Source: Amblyomma americanum (taxonomy: Eukaryota; Arthropoda; Arachnida; Ixodida; Ixodidae). Taken from it: a DNA stretch of 64,000 nt. The notes beneath the pieces were generated by a model that saw only the letters and a program-made list of their open reading frames with translations, ran no database searches and had not been told where the DNA came from. The DNA is taken from assembly GCF_052857255.1 (NCBI RefSeq), contig NC_135497.1, positions 192,232,530 to 192,296,529 of the forward strand, read 5' to 3'. The position numbers and the translations under genes were made by a program. Numbering within the stretch: the stretch's first letter is position 1; each line of letters starts with the position of its first letter. Below are positions 26,072 through 38,264 of this stretch, piece by piece.

Positions 26072-26226
26072 CTAGAGCCTCCGCTGGATTTGAAGAAAGA
26101 AAAGATGGATAACTGGCTCACGTTGCTGGTGGACACTTCAACCGCGCCTTCGGCGAAAAACACGAACACCGGCAGTGTTAGCCAGTTATGCATCTTTCCT
26201 TTCCTCAAATCCAGCGGAGGGCCTAG
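26072..26226. mobile_element. fold-back element with 46-bp inverted arms
   Basis: Left arm 26072-26117 and right arm 26181-26226 are inverted copies with about five mismatches. The outer ends are CTAGAGCCTCCGCTGGATTT and its complement, and the inner ends are AACTGGC/GCCAGTT. The 63-bp centre carries GGTGGACACTTCAACCGCGC, also present in the SINE tail family. It has no coding capacity and is MITE- or hairpin-like. Confidence 0.7.
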
Positions 26227-26300
26227 ACTGCGAACAAGGCTAGACTGGCAACTAGACCGTCTAGTCTTATTTGCGGTCCAAAAACTCTTGGTTTTGAAAA

Positions 26301-26360
26301 AAGGAAAGGTGCACAGATGACTGACTTTGCAAGTGGACACTTGAACTGTACCGGGAGAAA
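26301..26360 (+). repeat. second copy of the fold-back centre module
   Basis: GGAAAGGTGCACAGATGACT then AAGTGGACACTTGAACTG resembles 26098-26155 (AAAGATGGATAACTGGCTCA, GGTGGACACTTCAACCGC). A third relative lies at 38535-38580. Degenerate and non-coding. Confidence 0.5.
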
Positions 26361-29300
26361 AAGAAGCTTTCCTCCTCTATACTGCTACCGCCGATACGCG
26401 TGTGATGCTGATGCCCTTCATGTGTGTGGCTTGAGCTAAGATATTACTGCTCTCGGTGTAAAACGTTCTGCGGTTCGCGGATACTTTGCCTGCCCTAAAG
26501 ATCGCCAGCTTGCTGGTCAGTGCTCGGGCTCTGGCCAGTCACCAGCCGTCTTTACGGAAAAACACCTTCACAAACTGCGCCTCTGATTGGCCGGCCCTTT
26601 AGCTGGCCTCTACACAGTCACACGCTTGAGGCGGGCACACTGACGATGGAGTGACCACGTGGAACCGAGGGTAGTTGCTTCTACGCGAATGGGCGCAAAG
26701 CTACAACGCGCAAAACGCTTGTTCTCGTATGAACGCAATGCCGACCAAACTTTACACTGCGTACAAAGTCATATCGTATGCATAGATGGAGTGATGCGAA
26801 GCGCCTTCTCAAGGTATTTCAAACAAATAGAGGTTTATTTTGAGCACATGTATTGACTAAAAATTCGCATGTCGACTGGAAGACTAACAAAACAAAGCTT
26901 GAAGACGACTGAGGACCACGCAGCGTCAACGTATTGACAGCGGTAACGTTTAAAAATAAAAAGAGAACCACGTGGATTTAACAAAGAAACGTCAGTTCAC
27001 AATATATGAGCTACAATGAGCACGACAAAGGGTACTTTGATACAGAATGTAATGTACTTTTGTCAGGTCGCTGCAGGGAGGGTTGCAAACGGAGGTTGGG
27101 GCACAAGCCAGCGAGGGAACCATTGCCTCTCAGACGGCAAGGCTAGAAAGGACTGTCGCGTACTGCGGCCTCTCGTTGAAGCAGGATTTCTTCACCATCG
27201 CCGGATGGTACTGCCTCGTCTGCGTAGCACACGCGCAAGACTCTAACGGCCTGGGCGCTGACGTTCGTGAAGCGATTCGCCACCACGATAGGCGCGCCAC
27301 CAGCTCCGTATGCAGAAAAGAAAGAACGGCTTCCTATATGCAAAGGAAGGAAGGGAATTTTATATGCAATACGAGATCCCACTTTGAAAGACCGCGCGCG
27401 GAAAACGCCTGATATGTATACATGACGCCCCGCGCGTCGAATAAATTCCGGCATCGGGCAGCCATTGCTATACACAGAGAGCGGTGAGGAGCGTAGCCAG
27501 TTTTTTATTATCATTATTATTTTGCGCCCACACATTCACGCCTGCATCTACTTTCGCGATCCCTTCCGACCATGCTTACCCTCCTTCTTTATTCTTTTCT
27601 CAGTTTTCGTATTCTTTCTTGTTTTGCCCTCTTCGATCATGCTTGAATTTCGCTCTAGAGCTGGCGCTGCGCGCCACTGGACGAGCCCCCGGCTTGCTTC
27701 CTCTACATTACCGACGAGGCGCCCTTTGCTCCCGTTTGCTTTTTTCTTATTTTATTTTTTGGGCCATCTGGTCCATCAGCAAGATCTCAAAGCGCTAGCT
27801 CTCGGGAATGGCAACAGAAAGGGTCGGGGTTAGAGAGAGAGTCTGGGATATGCTGAAGGGCGGCGAAGGTCCCGACCGCGTGTACTGCATATGGCTCACG
27901 ATGTCGGCTGTGCGGTTGTACAGGCGTCGAGGTGACTCTGGATTCCTTCGAGAATGCTTCGAGCTAACACTCCGTTTGGTTTCTCGCTCCTTTTTTCTCT
28001 TTTCTTCCCCCTCTTCTTTTTTTTCGCGCTCGGACACGTTATCCATTATTCACAGGTTTATGCACGCGCACGCTGGCGTGTTTCCTCTATCCAGGGGCGC
28101 CCAACGACGTTGCCTCATCTCTCTAAAGGCGGCGGGGCGGACCTTCACGGACCATGAAGACGCGTGCGGGCTCGGGTCTTGGCGCAAGCGCCGTGGCATC
28201 TGCATACGTTTCAGCGAGCGCTGCAAGGGTATCGAGGAGTTCCAACGCGAGAAATGTTCCAAACCGGAACGGTATGTTTCCTTTCCCCGGTTCTCGCCGT
28301 GCGGCTGGGCGCAGTGTTCGTTTCCCGTTCCTTCCCCCTTCTTCCGCCCCCCATTTGCTCTCTCGCACCATCTTTGTTATTCTTGGCCGGGTGTGTAGCT
28401 TGGCATACGCATTTTCGACTCTGTATATAGATTTCCACTCGTTTGGTGGCTCGCAGAAAACGCGTCTGCGTCCCTGCGCCTGCGCCGATGGTGTTCGCTC
28501 CTGCTTTGCATCTAAAACCTAAAGATGTTTGCCCCGTGGAACAAGTAAGGGGAGTTCTTCAATGACCGGGCAGCGCCTCGAAGTTCGACGCCGAAGTGCG
28601 CGGAGTCGCCTCGATCCACGGACCGGCTGTGTCGGGGTAAAATAGGTCTGAAGCACTGTTTCTTACCATAGAATAGGAATTAACGATTACGTCCAAACGT
28701 AACGAGTGTTTTAAACTCACCTTGTACATGCAGCACCAAACAGAAGGGCCAGAAAATATTGCCGGCTGCACATATATGCACGCAAGAAGTAAGGCCCACA
28801 ATTTTTTTCAAAGAGTGGAACATATTTCTCAATCGTTGTTATTTTTTCTGAGATCAATTAGATAAACGTCATCGTGTGAGCGTGCTGAAGGCGCATTATT
28901 CGTTTCCGTTAGTGTGTAAGGCGCTCTTCAAGATTTCAAGTGGCAACAGGGGGTGTATTCAACACCTGAAATGACCAGATGATTGTTCCCTCGCACATGG
29001 TGTCCTGGAACCGGATGTTCCTTCTGATCCCTTCATCTTTCTCCGCTCAGGACCCCCCCCCCCCCAATAAGCGACAGCATATGTAGAACCGAGCGCGGTC
29101 GAGTGTATTGGAGCATGATTGGGATAAGTTTCGTCCTGCTCAAAGCTTGAGAAGGCATTAAACTTAAGGCATAACACATCATAAAAACATTATCAGAGCA
29201 TGCTGTTTGCGTTTGCAGCTGCTTTACATTGGCGAGGTGAACGCCGAAGACGCCATGCCGCTAAGCTCGTTCGTCTGGCGCTCTAGTGATGCCTTGGGGA

Positions 29301-31459
29301 TGCGCCGCACGAGAGTAGGGAACTACAAAGGCCCGTCCCGACCATACTCTATTAATAAAGACCTCTTTTCCTGTCTCGTTCACGTGTGTCGTGCGTTTGA
29401 GTGTACCACTTCGTATTTCATCACTCTCATTTGGAGGAAACGGTGGAGGTATAGATTTCGCAAGTAGGCTTCTTACTCGACGATTATTTAACTAAAACAT
29501 GCACCACAGCTCGTTTTGCCAGAGCCACGAAGCATATCGAGTAGGCCAAGGTGTGATCTCTTTTCCCTTCACCCTCCTTAAATATGAAGGCATGGCCCAA
29601 AAAAGAAATCGCGCTGAAAAACCTATAAAACTATCATTCCGCGGGAATTGCAACTTGTCGCTTGCGCAGGGCCCTGCGAGACGAGTGTAACTAGGAAGCG
29701 TTGTATCGATCCTACCCTATGAAAAAGTCGCCCTCCACGAACGTGATACTGCCACTCCGCTCGTACGCTTTCATCGCTCGCATAGTATCTCATGGATATG
29801 CTGTCTTTGAGGAAAACTCGAATGATGAGTTGTTATATGCAGGGATGCAGTTTTGACTGTAGTGCGTATTTTTAAGCACATCCGCGCGGGTTGCCCTCCC
29901 TCTCGCCTACCTTCCTTTACGCTCGTTGGCCGTGGTGCAAGCGCTACGCGCATCTCGCCCCATGCAAAAGAGTGGGCAAACTTGGGCGCAGACTCCCCGC
30001 AGTGGCATGACAATGCGGTTGCGCTCGGGCCGCGTAGTCCGCATACACGAGGAGTTCGCCTGCAGCCAAGCTGATGGCGAGTTATGCAAATCGGGGCCTC
30101 TGCAGCGAGATGCAAGGAGCTGAAGGCTAGACGAATGTGACGATCTGTGTGTTCTACAATTTTTCTCCTTTTCTGCGAGAATGAGGGGATGGAGCTGGAA
30201 TAAAAGTGGGCGACCGGAACGAATAACGGCAGGCTGCTTGCTGACACTTGACTCAAATCTCTATTTTTCTATCTGGTGTATCGACGCAGTTTTCGTAAAG
30301 GCAGAAATTGAACAGCAGGTATGGCGTCAAAGAATTCGGAAGCAGTCGTGGTCCACTGGGATAAAGTAATATTTCTTGATGATTATCAATATTTCAGTAG
30401 TAAGCATAGAGTGCAGCTAGGAAAGAATGTGCTTTTTTTCTGCTACCATGTGTCTTTCTTTCCTCCGCGTTTACAGGCAATAAACGCGTGCATCTCCACG
30501 TACTACACAAACGGGCTTCACTTAGTGACAGATCAAAACTGTCCAGTCGATAAGCGGGATTTGTGAAGATTGCGTATTATCCGTACTGTGGCGAGGCTCC
30601 TTTGCACTTTATTTTTTAGGAACTTTTGCACCTTTATTTTCGCTTATCAGGAAGCACAGCTTTTTGCCTTCAATCGTACCCATTGTTGGCATGAGAGGTA
30701 CAGTCCCTTTTCATAGACCCGCAGAGGGCAGAAAAGTTCGGGAGTTGTATCAATCAGCCTCGTTTCTTTATCGCCCTGGTTTCATGTGTACGCATCTGCA
30801 CGCACGGGGAATCCGCGGACGGACACGAATTCTGATGGTCTTGCTGAGAAGTGCGCTCTGCGTGTAACCTGGACGTGACGCTTCACTTCCTCTGAAATAA
30901 AGGTGCACGTGAGCGTTGGTTTCGTGTACTAATTGCGTCGGTGGCTAGGCGCGCCGAAGCAAAGCTTTCCAACTCGTGTTTGCAAGAAATTGCCCAAGAG
31001 GCTGAGCGCATGGCTTGAAGACGCGTTATCGGTTTCAAATGGGGCAGTAACGCGGTCTAATATCTGTGCACATAGCAGTGTCCTCATTAAGTATTGGCTT
31101 CTTTCGTAAATACAATGTAGCATGTTTGTTTCCAGTAAACTAATGCTCCAGCTACGATTACATTTTCATACTTTCTGTACCACGAAATAACAAAACGTTA
31201 TGTAGTACACAGCCAAATACAAACCAGGAATAATGAGTCCTAATTCTCTCAGCGGGTCTATAAATAGCCAGTAAGGCACTTAAGTAAGGCAATTTAAAGG
31301 CCTACATGCGTAGTCTAGGAGTTGAAATCTGAAGTGACCCGACTTCTAGCAGAATGTTTGAGTTTATTTTGAATTCATTTCATTTGATCACATGTATGAC
31401 ACTTTGGTGCAGTGTGCGGAAGTAAGTGCAAAAATGACGGGTTATCATAAGAGCTGATG
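26361..31459. other. no gene recognised; GC-rich block 27400-28540
   Basis: Unique DNA apart from a C homopolymer near 29047-29060. The 27400-28540 block is CG- and pyrimidine-rich, and its long open frames (such as 27808-28398) overlap on both strands without domains. It could hold host regulatory or untranslated sequence. I see no supported gene. Confidence 0.4.
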
Positions 31460-31649
31460 CGATGAGGCAAGAGAGAGAGAGAGACGGAAAGGCCGGGAGG
31501 TTAACTAGGCAGCGCCCGGTATGCTACCCTGCACGTGGGAAGGTGAACAGAGGGAGAGATAGAAAGGGGAGAGAACAAAGACAGGTGATCACTTTTGAAC
31601 ATGTCCGTTGGCCTTTACTTGTGGGGTGCCCAGGGCACACACTGATTGT

Positions 31650-34600
31650 TCACAATCTTGCACTCAGTCTTGAGTCCTTCAAGAACTTTAAAAGTGCCTT
31701 CAAAGCTGTCCTCTGTGATGAAGGCTTACTCCAAGGACACAGAATCTTGGCTTCAGAAAGGGGCCGAGAATCTAAACGGCGAAGTGTTGCAGCCAGGAGT
31801 GCACGCTCACGCTGAAACCGAGGGCAGGTACAAAGAAGGTGTTCTATAGTTTCGTCGCATCCACACATCTCACACGCAGGAGTGTCTGCCATTGCGATTA
31901 AGTGGGAGTAGGCATTTGTGAACGCCACTCCCAGCCACAGGCGACACAACAGCGTGGCATCGCAGCGGGAGAGGCCGGACGGAGGACTGAGTCGGAGTAA
32001 GGGGTCTAGGCGGTGCAGACGGCATGTGGAGTTGCTAGTAGAGCACCATGACGCTAAAAGCTCTCTTCGGCCAAGCATTCGCAAATGTCTTGCTGCGTCG
32101 CCTCTTGTCAACGGTATCTGGACAACGTTGGCACTGCCGTGAGCCGCTCGCGCTGCAGCGTCAGCTGTGCTGCTTCCAACAATGCCAGAGTGTCCCGGTA
32201 TCCACTGGAAGACTTCATGACCCTCTTCCTGCGCCTGGTGTTGGAGATGTCTTAATTCGGCTGCGAGTTGATCGTGATCACCATGGCGTAAAGCAGAATT
32301 AAGACACTGTAAGGATGCTTTTGAATCGTGATCACCATGGCGTAAAGCAGAATTAAGACACTGTAAGGCTGCTTTTGAGTCACAGAACACAGCCCATTTG
32401 TGGGGTGTTTGTGCACTGATGTACTGCACAGCCGCATGAAGAGCGGCCAATTCTGTCCCGGTGGAGGTTGTCCGATGCGAAGATTGCTGAATAATACTGG
32501 TCTGTCTCGCAGGAATGACCACGGCGAAGGTTTAACTTGTACCTGAGACCGAACCATCTGTATACACATGAGTGCGGTCACTATATGCGGCGTGGAGTAG
32601 GCAGACTGTCAACTGCTTAATGGCCGGTGTCGATAAGTTCGATTTTTTCGTTATGCCCGGAATTGTAAGGCGCACTCATGGCTCCCGCAGACACCACAGC
32701 GCAGAGGAAGGCCGTGCTGCCGGGGTTAACTGCGATGGGATGGACAACTGGTGGGCTGCTATAACCTTTGAAAACGCTACGTGTGGTCTTTGATTCGCCA
32801 CTGACACAAGGTGGTGCTGTGGAATCCTTGTTAGATGCCGTATGGGGATCCGCAGGGTTTCAATGATTATATACGTCGTGAGTGGGTAGTCCTGGGCGTT
32901 TGCAATGGTAGCAACTGTTGATGCGCTGCGAAGGAGACCCAGGCATGTGCGAAGTGCCTGACCTTGTATAGCTTGCAGGGCACGAAAATTTGTCTTGCAT
33001 GTGCTTGAAAGCACTGGTGCACTATACCGCCAAAATCCCAAAAATAGTGCTCTGTAGAGTTGCAGCATTGATATAATCGACAATCCCCATGATTTACCGC
33101 CAAGAAATCGGAGCAGGTGTGTGATAGAGATTAGTTTTTTTCTTCACAATGCTACAATGCGGGCTCCATGATAAATTCCGATCTATAACAATTCCTAAAA
33201 AACGATGAGATGCACGATAGGCAATGACATGACCGTCAATAGTTAGCGGATAACGAATCATACTTTTGCGCGGGAATGCCACTATAGCGCACATCTCGGC
33301 TGACACGCTCAGACCTTGCTCTCGGAGATGGGAGGAAGTTATAGTTGCTGCCCTCTGAAGTCTTGCTCGCACCTGGAGACGCGTCACAGAGGAGGCCCAG
33401 ATGCAGATGTCATCGTCATACATAGAGATGTGGACGGTATTAGGTAGGTACTCCTAGAATCTTATAAGTGTTAGATTAAACAAAGTAGGACTGAGCACTC
33501 CGCCCTGGGGCACGCCATGGTAGGTGTAATGTACGGGTGTGGAGCCATCTTCACACATAATAAAAAATGTCCTTTTGGTCAAATAGCTTCGGATCCACCT
33601 ATACATCCGTCCACCGATTCCAACAGCCTCTAGCGCATCAAGGATGGCCTCATGTGTCACGTTATCGTATGCACTTTTGATGTCAAGAAAAAGTGCCGCG
33701 CACATGCGCTTCTGGCGTTTATGTTGCTGTACTGTGGACGCGAGATCAATGACGTTGTCTATAGAGAAGCGACCCGGTCGGAAACCCACCATGGCATTAG
33801 GACACACGTTATTTTGCTCAAGGTACCACTCAAGACGCGCCAGAAGCATTCTTTCCATGACTTTTCCCACACAACTGGCCAAAGCTATTGGCCTGTATGA
33901 TGACAGGTCGAGCGGGGATTTCCCTGGTTTTAGTAATGGTATCCCGCGACTGGATTTCCACTGGGGAGGGACAACTGCGTCTTGACACGATTGGTTGTAA
34001 AGGCTGAGTAGGTCTCTACGCGCGTCGTGGCCAAGGTGGCACAGCGCAGCATATGCAATGCCATCCGGACCTGGTGCAGACGAACGCTTACATTCTGCAA
34101 GGGCAGCATCAAGTTCCTCACGAGTAAAGACAACATCCATCGACAAATCTCGTGATGCAGGAAGAACATGCTGGGAACCCGAGGTAGTCACTGCACCCAC
34201 GATCGTCCTGCAGAAGTCAGTTGCAACTTCAATCTGATGACGGTTTTGATGTACAGCAAATGCATACAAAGGCTTTATTTGCTTTGGAAGTATTCGAAGC
34301 CCCCGAACTGTCCGTCAAATCAGGGACATGGGTTTTCGAGGATCCAGAGATTGGCAGAAGAACTTCCAGCGCTGTTCCGCCAGCGTGTCCATTCGTCGCT
34401 TGATTTTCCTGTGCACACGACGCGCCTCTCTGAGGTCTCTTACGCATTTGGTTCGTCTGTAACGTCTTTCTGCACGCCGACGAATAGCACATAGGTGGTC
34501 TAATTCTACGTCAAATTCGGTGCGCATTCTAGTTGACGTGAGGAAGCCTCTAGCAGCCTTCATTGCTGTTGCTATAATGTCCTCCCAACAGGAAGTGAGG

Positions 34601-34890
34601 GCATCTTTATACGCCTCTTCCATTCGAGTTTTAAATGTCGTCCAATCGATGTGCGCGTGTTTAGCTGGGCCGGATGCCCCAAGATCTGGAATCTTGAGGT
34701 AGGTGAGTATGTGGTCACTCCCGTGGGTCTCCACATCACAAAACAACTGGACACGCCGGCGTAGAGACCGCGAAACTTGCGTCACGTGTAGGCAACTGCT
34801 GTATGAACTGCCTCGCAGGTTTGTCGGGCTGCCACCATTCCATACGAAAAGTTTATTTTCTGAAGCAAATAAGGCCAGATTCCGCCCTCA
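31650..34890 (-). pseudogene. LINE ORF2 C-terminal part: EN end, RT, RNase H, zinc finger
   Basis: The endonuclease end has WNGGSPTNLRGSSYSSCL and THGSDHILTYL (SDH motif). RT follows: SSAPGPDGIAYAAL, FLDIKSAYDNV (motif A intact), GVPQGGVLSPTLFN, and motif C as MYDDDICIW where YADD is usual. RNase H has YTDGS, ELAAL and CDSKAAL with an internal 18-codon duplication. The C-terminal zinc finger is CEMCGCDETIEHLLC. Breaks: TGA at 34315, TAG at 33454, one extra A near 33135 (frameshift), TGA at 32676 and TAA at 32532. RNase H in LINEs is typical of the I group, including some R1 relatives. The protein would nick the target and reverse-transcribe the RNA; this copy is dead. Confidence 0.9.
32271..32378 (-). 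repeat. 54-bp in-frame tandem duplication in RNase H
   Basis: 32271-32324 and 32325-32378 are near-identical 54-bp direct repeats, each starting ATCGTGATCACCATGGCGTA. In the minus-strand reading frame this repeats 18 codons covering the DSKAALQCLNSALRHG segment, which includes the second catalytic Asp. The few differences (such as AAL versus ASL) show the duplication is not brand new. Confidence 0.95.
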
Positions 34891-34986
34891 GGCGTTTCAG
34901 TTAGTTTCTGACGCTTTCAGTTAGTCTCCAGCTTTTCTGTGTTTTTGCGTGTATACTGCGGGGACGCTGTCCCCCATCATACGGCG

Positions 34987-36334
34987 ATGGATCTGAACCC
35001 TCCGGGGCATCCCAACGGCCTGGCGGTTTCCTTCTCGAGCTCGTCGAGGAAGCGGTGCAGCCGTCCGAGCGACCCCGACAGCGATGACACCATCGAGTAC
35101 CTCAGCGAGGCCAACAGTGAGGACGGCTTTGAGACTTACCTAAGTCGGAGGACCAAGAGAAGACTGCTCAGAGCCGTATCGTCATCCAGTGAGTCCACTG
35201 TAAAAACAAGTGGCAACACACCGGCACACACCATCCTCATCCTTCCTGTGCAGCCAACCGACAACATGAGGCGGCTTAACAGGCAAGTCGTCTCTGTAGA
35301 ACTCGAGGCCCTCGTGTCTAACGAAATAAAAGACGTTCGAGTGAATGCGCGGAAGAACATTGTAGCCGTTGATGTCCACCATGCGGCTGCGTTGGAGCCA
35401 CTGCGGGCCATAACCCAGCTCGGCGGATTATCAGTACGTACTGTTATCCCCCTCGGCGGGAACGAGTCTTCTTCTTCCGGCATAATTTATGATGTCGACA
35501 AGGCTATCACGCGAGATAATTTGCCCATACTCGTGAAGCCGACAAATGATGGCACCGTAATTCTACGGGTATTACGTCTGGGAAATTCCCGTTGTGTGAA
35601 GATTTTGTTCCAAGGCGACAGACTTCCATCACACGTTAAGGTGGGCCATTTCCGCCATGCCGTGCGACCATTCATTCCGAAACCCCTGCAGTGCCACAAA
35701 TGTTTGAAACTGCGTCATGTGAGCGGGGTCTACGACAACACGACAGTGTGCTCTCGTTGTGCCGGAGCTCACAGCGCTGTCATGTAATGCACATGTGCTT
35801 AAGTGTGCCAACTGCAACGGGCCTCATGACGCCTCATCTTAGAATTGTTCGCGCTTAATAAACGAGTGTGCCGCTCTAATGAAAATGGTTCGGGACAATT
35901 CTACGCACCGTGAAGCTGCCGCGACCGTTCAAAAAAGGCGTTCGCGCCGCAAGAAGAACGCAGGAATGTGTATTGCAAAAAGCAACCACATCGACGCGCC
36001 AACGGCACCTCCTTCTCAACCTCCTCCCGTGCCGCCACGTACAAGTGTGTCCAGTCCGCGAAATATCACCAAGGATAATCAGACCTCTTCGTGTGCGGAT
36101 GCTTGGCCAGCGCTTCCACCGTTACGTCCTGCTGAGCCTCCTCAGCGCAAGCTCCCATCTCCGAGCTCACCTGTCGTTAGAGAAGGGCTCCCAGAGCAAG
36201 ATCGCCAAGCCCTCGTGATCCTCAGGACGGTGGTCAACGCCATTCACCCTCTGATACAGGCCCTGCAATCGTCATCCGCCCGAAGCGGCTTCCTAGTGCT
36301 GGACTCTCTGGTTCCACCACTACAAGATCTTTAA
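34987..36334 (+). pseudogene. LINE ORF1 (gag-like, zinc knuckles)
   Basis: The ATG at 34987 starts MDLNPPGHPNGLAV. A Ser/Asp-rich N terminus leads to a central RRM-like region with no exact family call (about residues 75-215), then zinc knuckles: CHKCLKLRHVSGVY (last Cys replaced by Tyr), CSRCAGAH and CANCNGPHDASS. A frameshift near 35783 and an in-frame TAG near 35840 break it. The tail is basic (KRRSRRKK), then Pro-rich, ending PPLQDL and TAA at 36332. ORF1 proteins of I-group LINEs bind the element RNA. ORF2 begins six bases downstream. Confidence 0.85.
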
Positions 36335-36340
36335 AACATA

Positions 36341-36482
36341 ATGGCTGGCCAGCTTCCCACGTTTCGTGAGGAAGTCAGGGGCGCTGCGGTCTTCCAGTGG
36401 AACACAAGAGGCCTAAAGTCACGAATCGCAAGTTTTCGGCAATATGTTTTCAACAACCACTTCCCGATATTTGTCATCTGTG
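36341..36482 (+). pseudogene. LINE ORF2 start: endonuclease N-terminal fragment
   Basis: The ATG at 36341 opens MAGQLPTFREEVRGAAVF, then QWNTRGLKSRIASF and FPIFVICE, the first two blocks (Asn and Glu) of an APE-type endonuclease. Homology stops at about 36482, the internal break of the inverted 5' part; the matching downstream portion is on the other strand at 34890. Confidence 0.8.
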
Positions 36483-37889
36483 AACGGTGGGTGGGACATG
36501 ATTCCTAGCAGGCTTGCCTGGATCACCCCTGCCCATGTCCCGCCATATCGTCTGCGCCGTCAGCGCGAACGCACCTGTCTCAAGTGTTCTTCTTTTTTTG
36601 AATATAGTAGTTGTTACGATCACCCGCTCAAGCCTCAAGATTAAGTGCAGGCACTCGTGCTGTACACCACTGTGATTATACAAAGAAGCTGGCTCAAAAG
36701 ACAGGATTGCCGAGGCGCTGCTCCACGCAAAGTGTAGAAATAATATCGCTGTCCTGAGCCTATCACGACGCATGAGCGTCTGCGCTCTGCCAAAGTCACA
36801 CGCAACCCGAATCGACAGGACTATACGCCGTGTCGGGAACACGAAAATGAGCAGCACAATGAGACGTGCAAGCATATTTTATGGTTTCGGATGGGGTCTC
36901 GCTTTCGTCGAGACCCAAGCGGCTTCAGCTGCGCAGCCAAACGTCCATAGTGCAGCTTGGTCAGAGCAGGTTAGACATAAAACCAACGAACGAGCTTGTG
37001 GCGCTTCGCCCGAGCTTATTCTCGCTCAAGCATATTCAGAACCGCGGGGCACTTTTTATAACAAGGAAGTTCCATCGACTATCTTAACTTTTCTCACCTG
37101 AAGTTACCGCTACCACTCCCGACACTTCAGTTACGCAGGAAGATCACTTTGCTTTCTCTATTCCACAAAATAATTCATAGTCAGAATCCTACTACCCTTA
37201 CCGTTGCCGAAACACATTGTACATCCCGCCATCTTTGTAATCACTCCAGCTTTAGGCGCTTATTCAGTCGAACCACGGCTTTTAATTCATCAGCGCTTCC
37301 GCGAGCAGTAATCTACCGGAAGCATCATCCTGATCGCATTGCTGCCATTTATGACCCTGAAGTCTTCAAAGACCAAGTACTGCTCTGGTTTTCGTAGTTT
37401 TTTCGTACGAAAGCACATTCCGATGCAGGGTAAACCCCGAGCAAGACCTTACGATGTTTGTGGGGTTGCGATGTTTGTGCGTCAGTTATTATCACCGAAA
37501 AATAGTGTCAGTTGTTACCTTGTTCACAGTGTGCACTTGGGCAGCGTTGGCTTCTTCATCGGAATAAATCAGTTGTAAGTCCAGCGGTGTACTGTGTGTG
37601 CCTCCTGTTTCTCGCCCCCAGCCTGTTGTCGCTAGTCCCATCTTTTGTGCAAGTGAAATGAATATGGGTTTGCGATGTTTGTGGGTGTGTGCAATGTGAA
37701 AGGAGGAAAAATCTGCACAAAATGTTTACTACATTCGAATCACGGCGAAAGCACGCATTTTTACCACGTATAGAACACGACGATGAACGGGCATTGCCAC
37801 CGAGCAGAGCGCTCACGCCGTTGGCCAGCTGTGGACACGCAAGAGATGATAACGGGCTATTTTGCTCGGGGTTGGTACCCATGGAATTA
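36483..37889. other. no gene recognised
   Basis: Probably the target DNA beyond the LINE. There is a short inverted word (GGTGGGACATG / CATGTCCCGCC) at 36488-36544. Otherwise unique, AT-rich in the right half. Confidence 0.4.
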
Positions 37890-38032
37890 GTACTTACGCA
37901 CTAATAAAAATAAAACAAATAAATGCCCTCGACTCGTATTCGAACTGGCGGCGCCGCAAACAGATCAGCTTCGGTGGCCACTGCACGAGAGCACTATGCT
38001 ATCGCCGCAGCCGATCACGACACGTGTTGAAC
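37890..38032 (-). mobile_element. tRNA-derived SINE, fourth family
   Basis: The minus strand reads GATCGGCTGCGGCGATAGCA with TAGCATAGTGCTC (A-box-like), then GCCAGTTCGAATACGAG (B box), followed by an AT-rich tail (TTTATTTGTTTTATTTTTAT). The head recurs on the plus strand at 59929-59985. No full-length body is apparent; it may be a short tRNA-tail SINE. Confidence 0.6.
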
Positions 38033-38264
38033 TGCAGCACACCCTCGTGCTGTGCATTTCATATTGTCTTGATCAATAATACTAGTATCAAATTAACATT
38101 CACGCTTTGAGCTATTTGGCGGTAGTGACAGAAAGATGTGCGCTGCATGCGGTTGCGTGGACAACGTTGTGGCGGAAACACGGCACTAGAGCAATACGCT
38201 TTGTCTTTGACAACATTACTGCAGAAACGCGGCACTGGAGCATAGGCTGTCGGCGTACTGTCGC

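Larger units (their letters stand above)
31460..36482 (-). mobile_element. I/R1-like LINE with 5' inversion (twin priming)
   Basis: Two parts of one non-LTR element meet head to head. Minus strand 34890 to 31460 holds the C-terminal end of the endonuclease, RT, RNase H, zinc finger and a 3' UTR ending in TC repeats. Plus strand about 34896 to 36482 holds the 5' UTR, ORF1 and the first about 47 codons of ORF2. Read along the minus strand, the 5' part is inverted and its RNA 5' end abuts the endonuclease fragment. The middle of the endonuclease is absent. That order is what twin-primed reverse transcription gives. No target-site duplication was identified. Confidence 0.8.

Noticed and set aside
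27400..28540. A 196-codon frame and overlaps
   Set aside because: Low-complexity Ser/Phe-rich content from pyrimidine-rich DNA, with competing frames on the other strand.
31650..36482. Two separate LINE insertions in opposite orientation
   Set aside because: The two parts are complementary halves of one element with the RNA 5' end at the inner junction, which one twin-primed insertion explains more simply. Not fully excluded.
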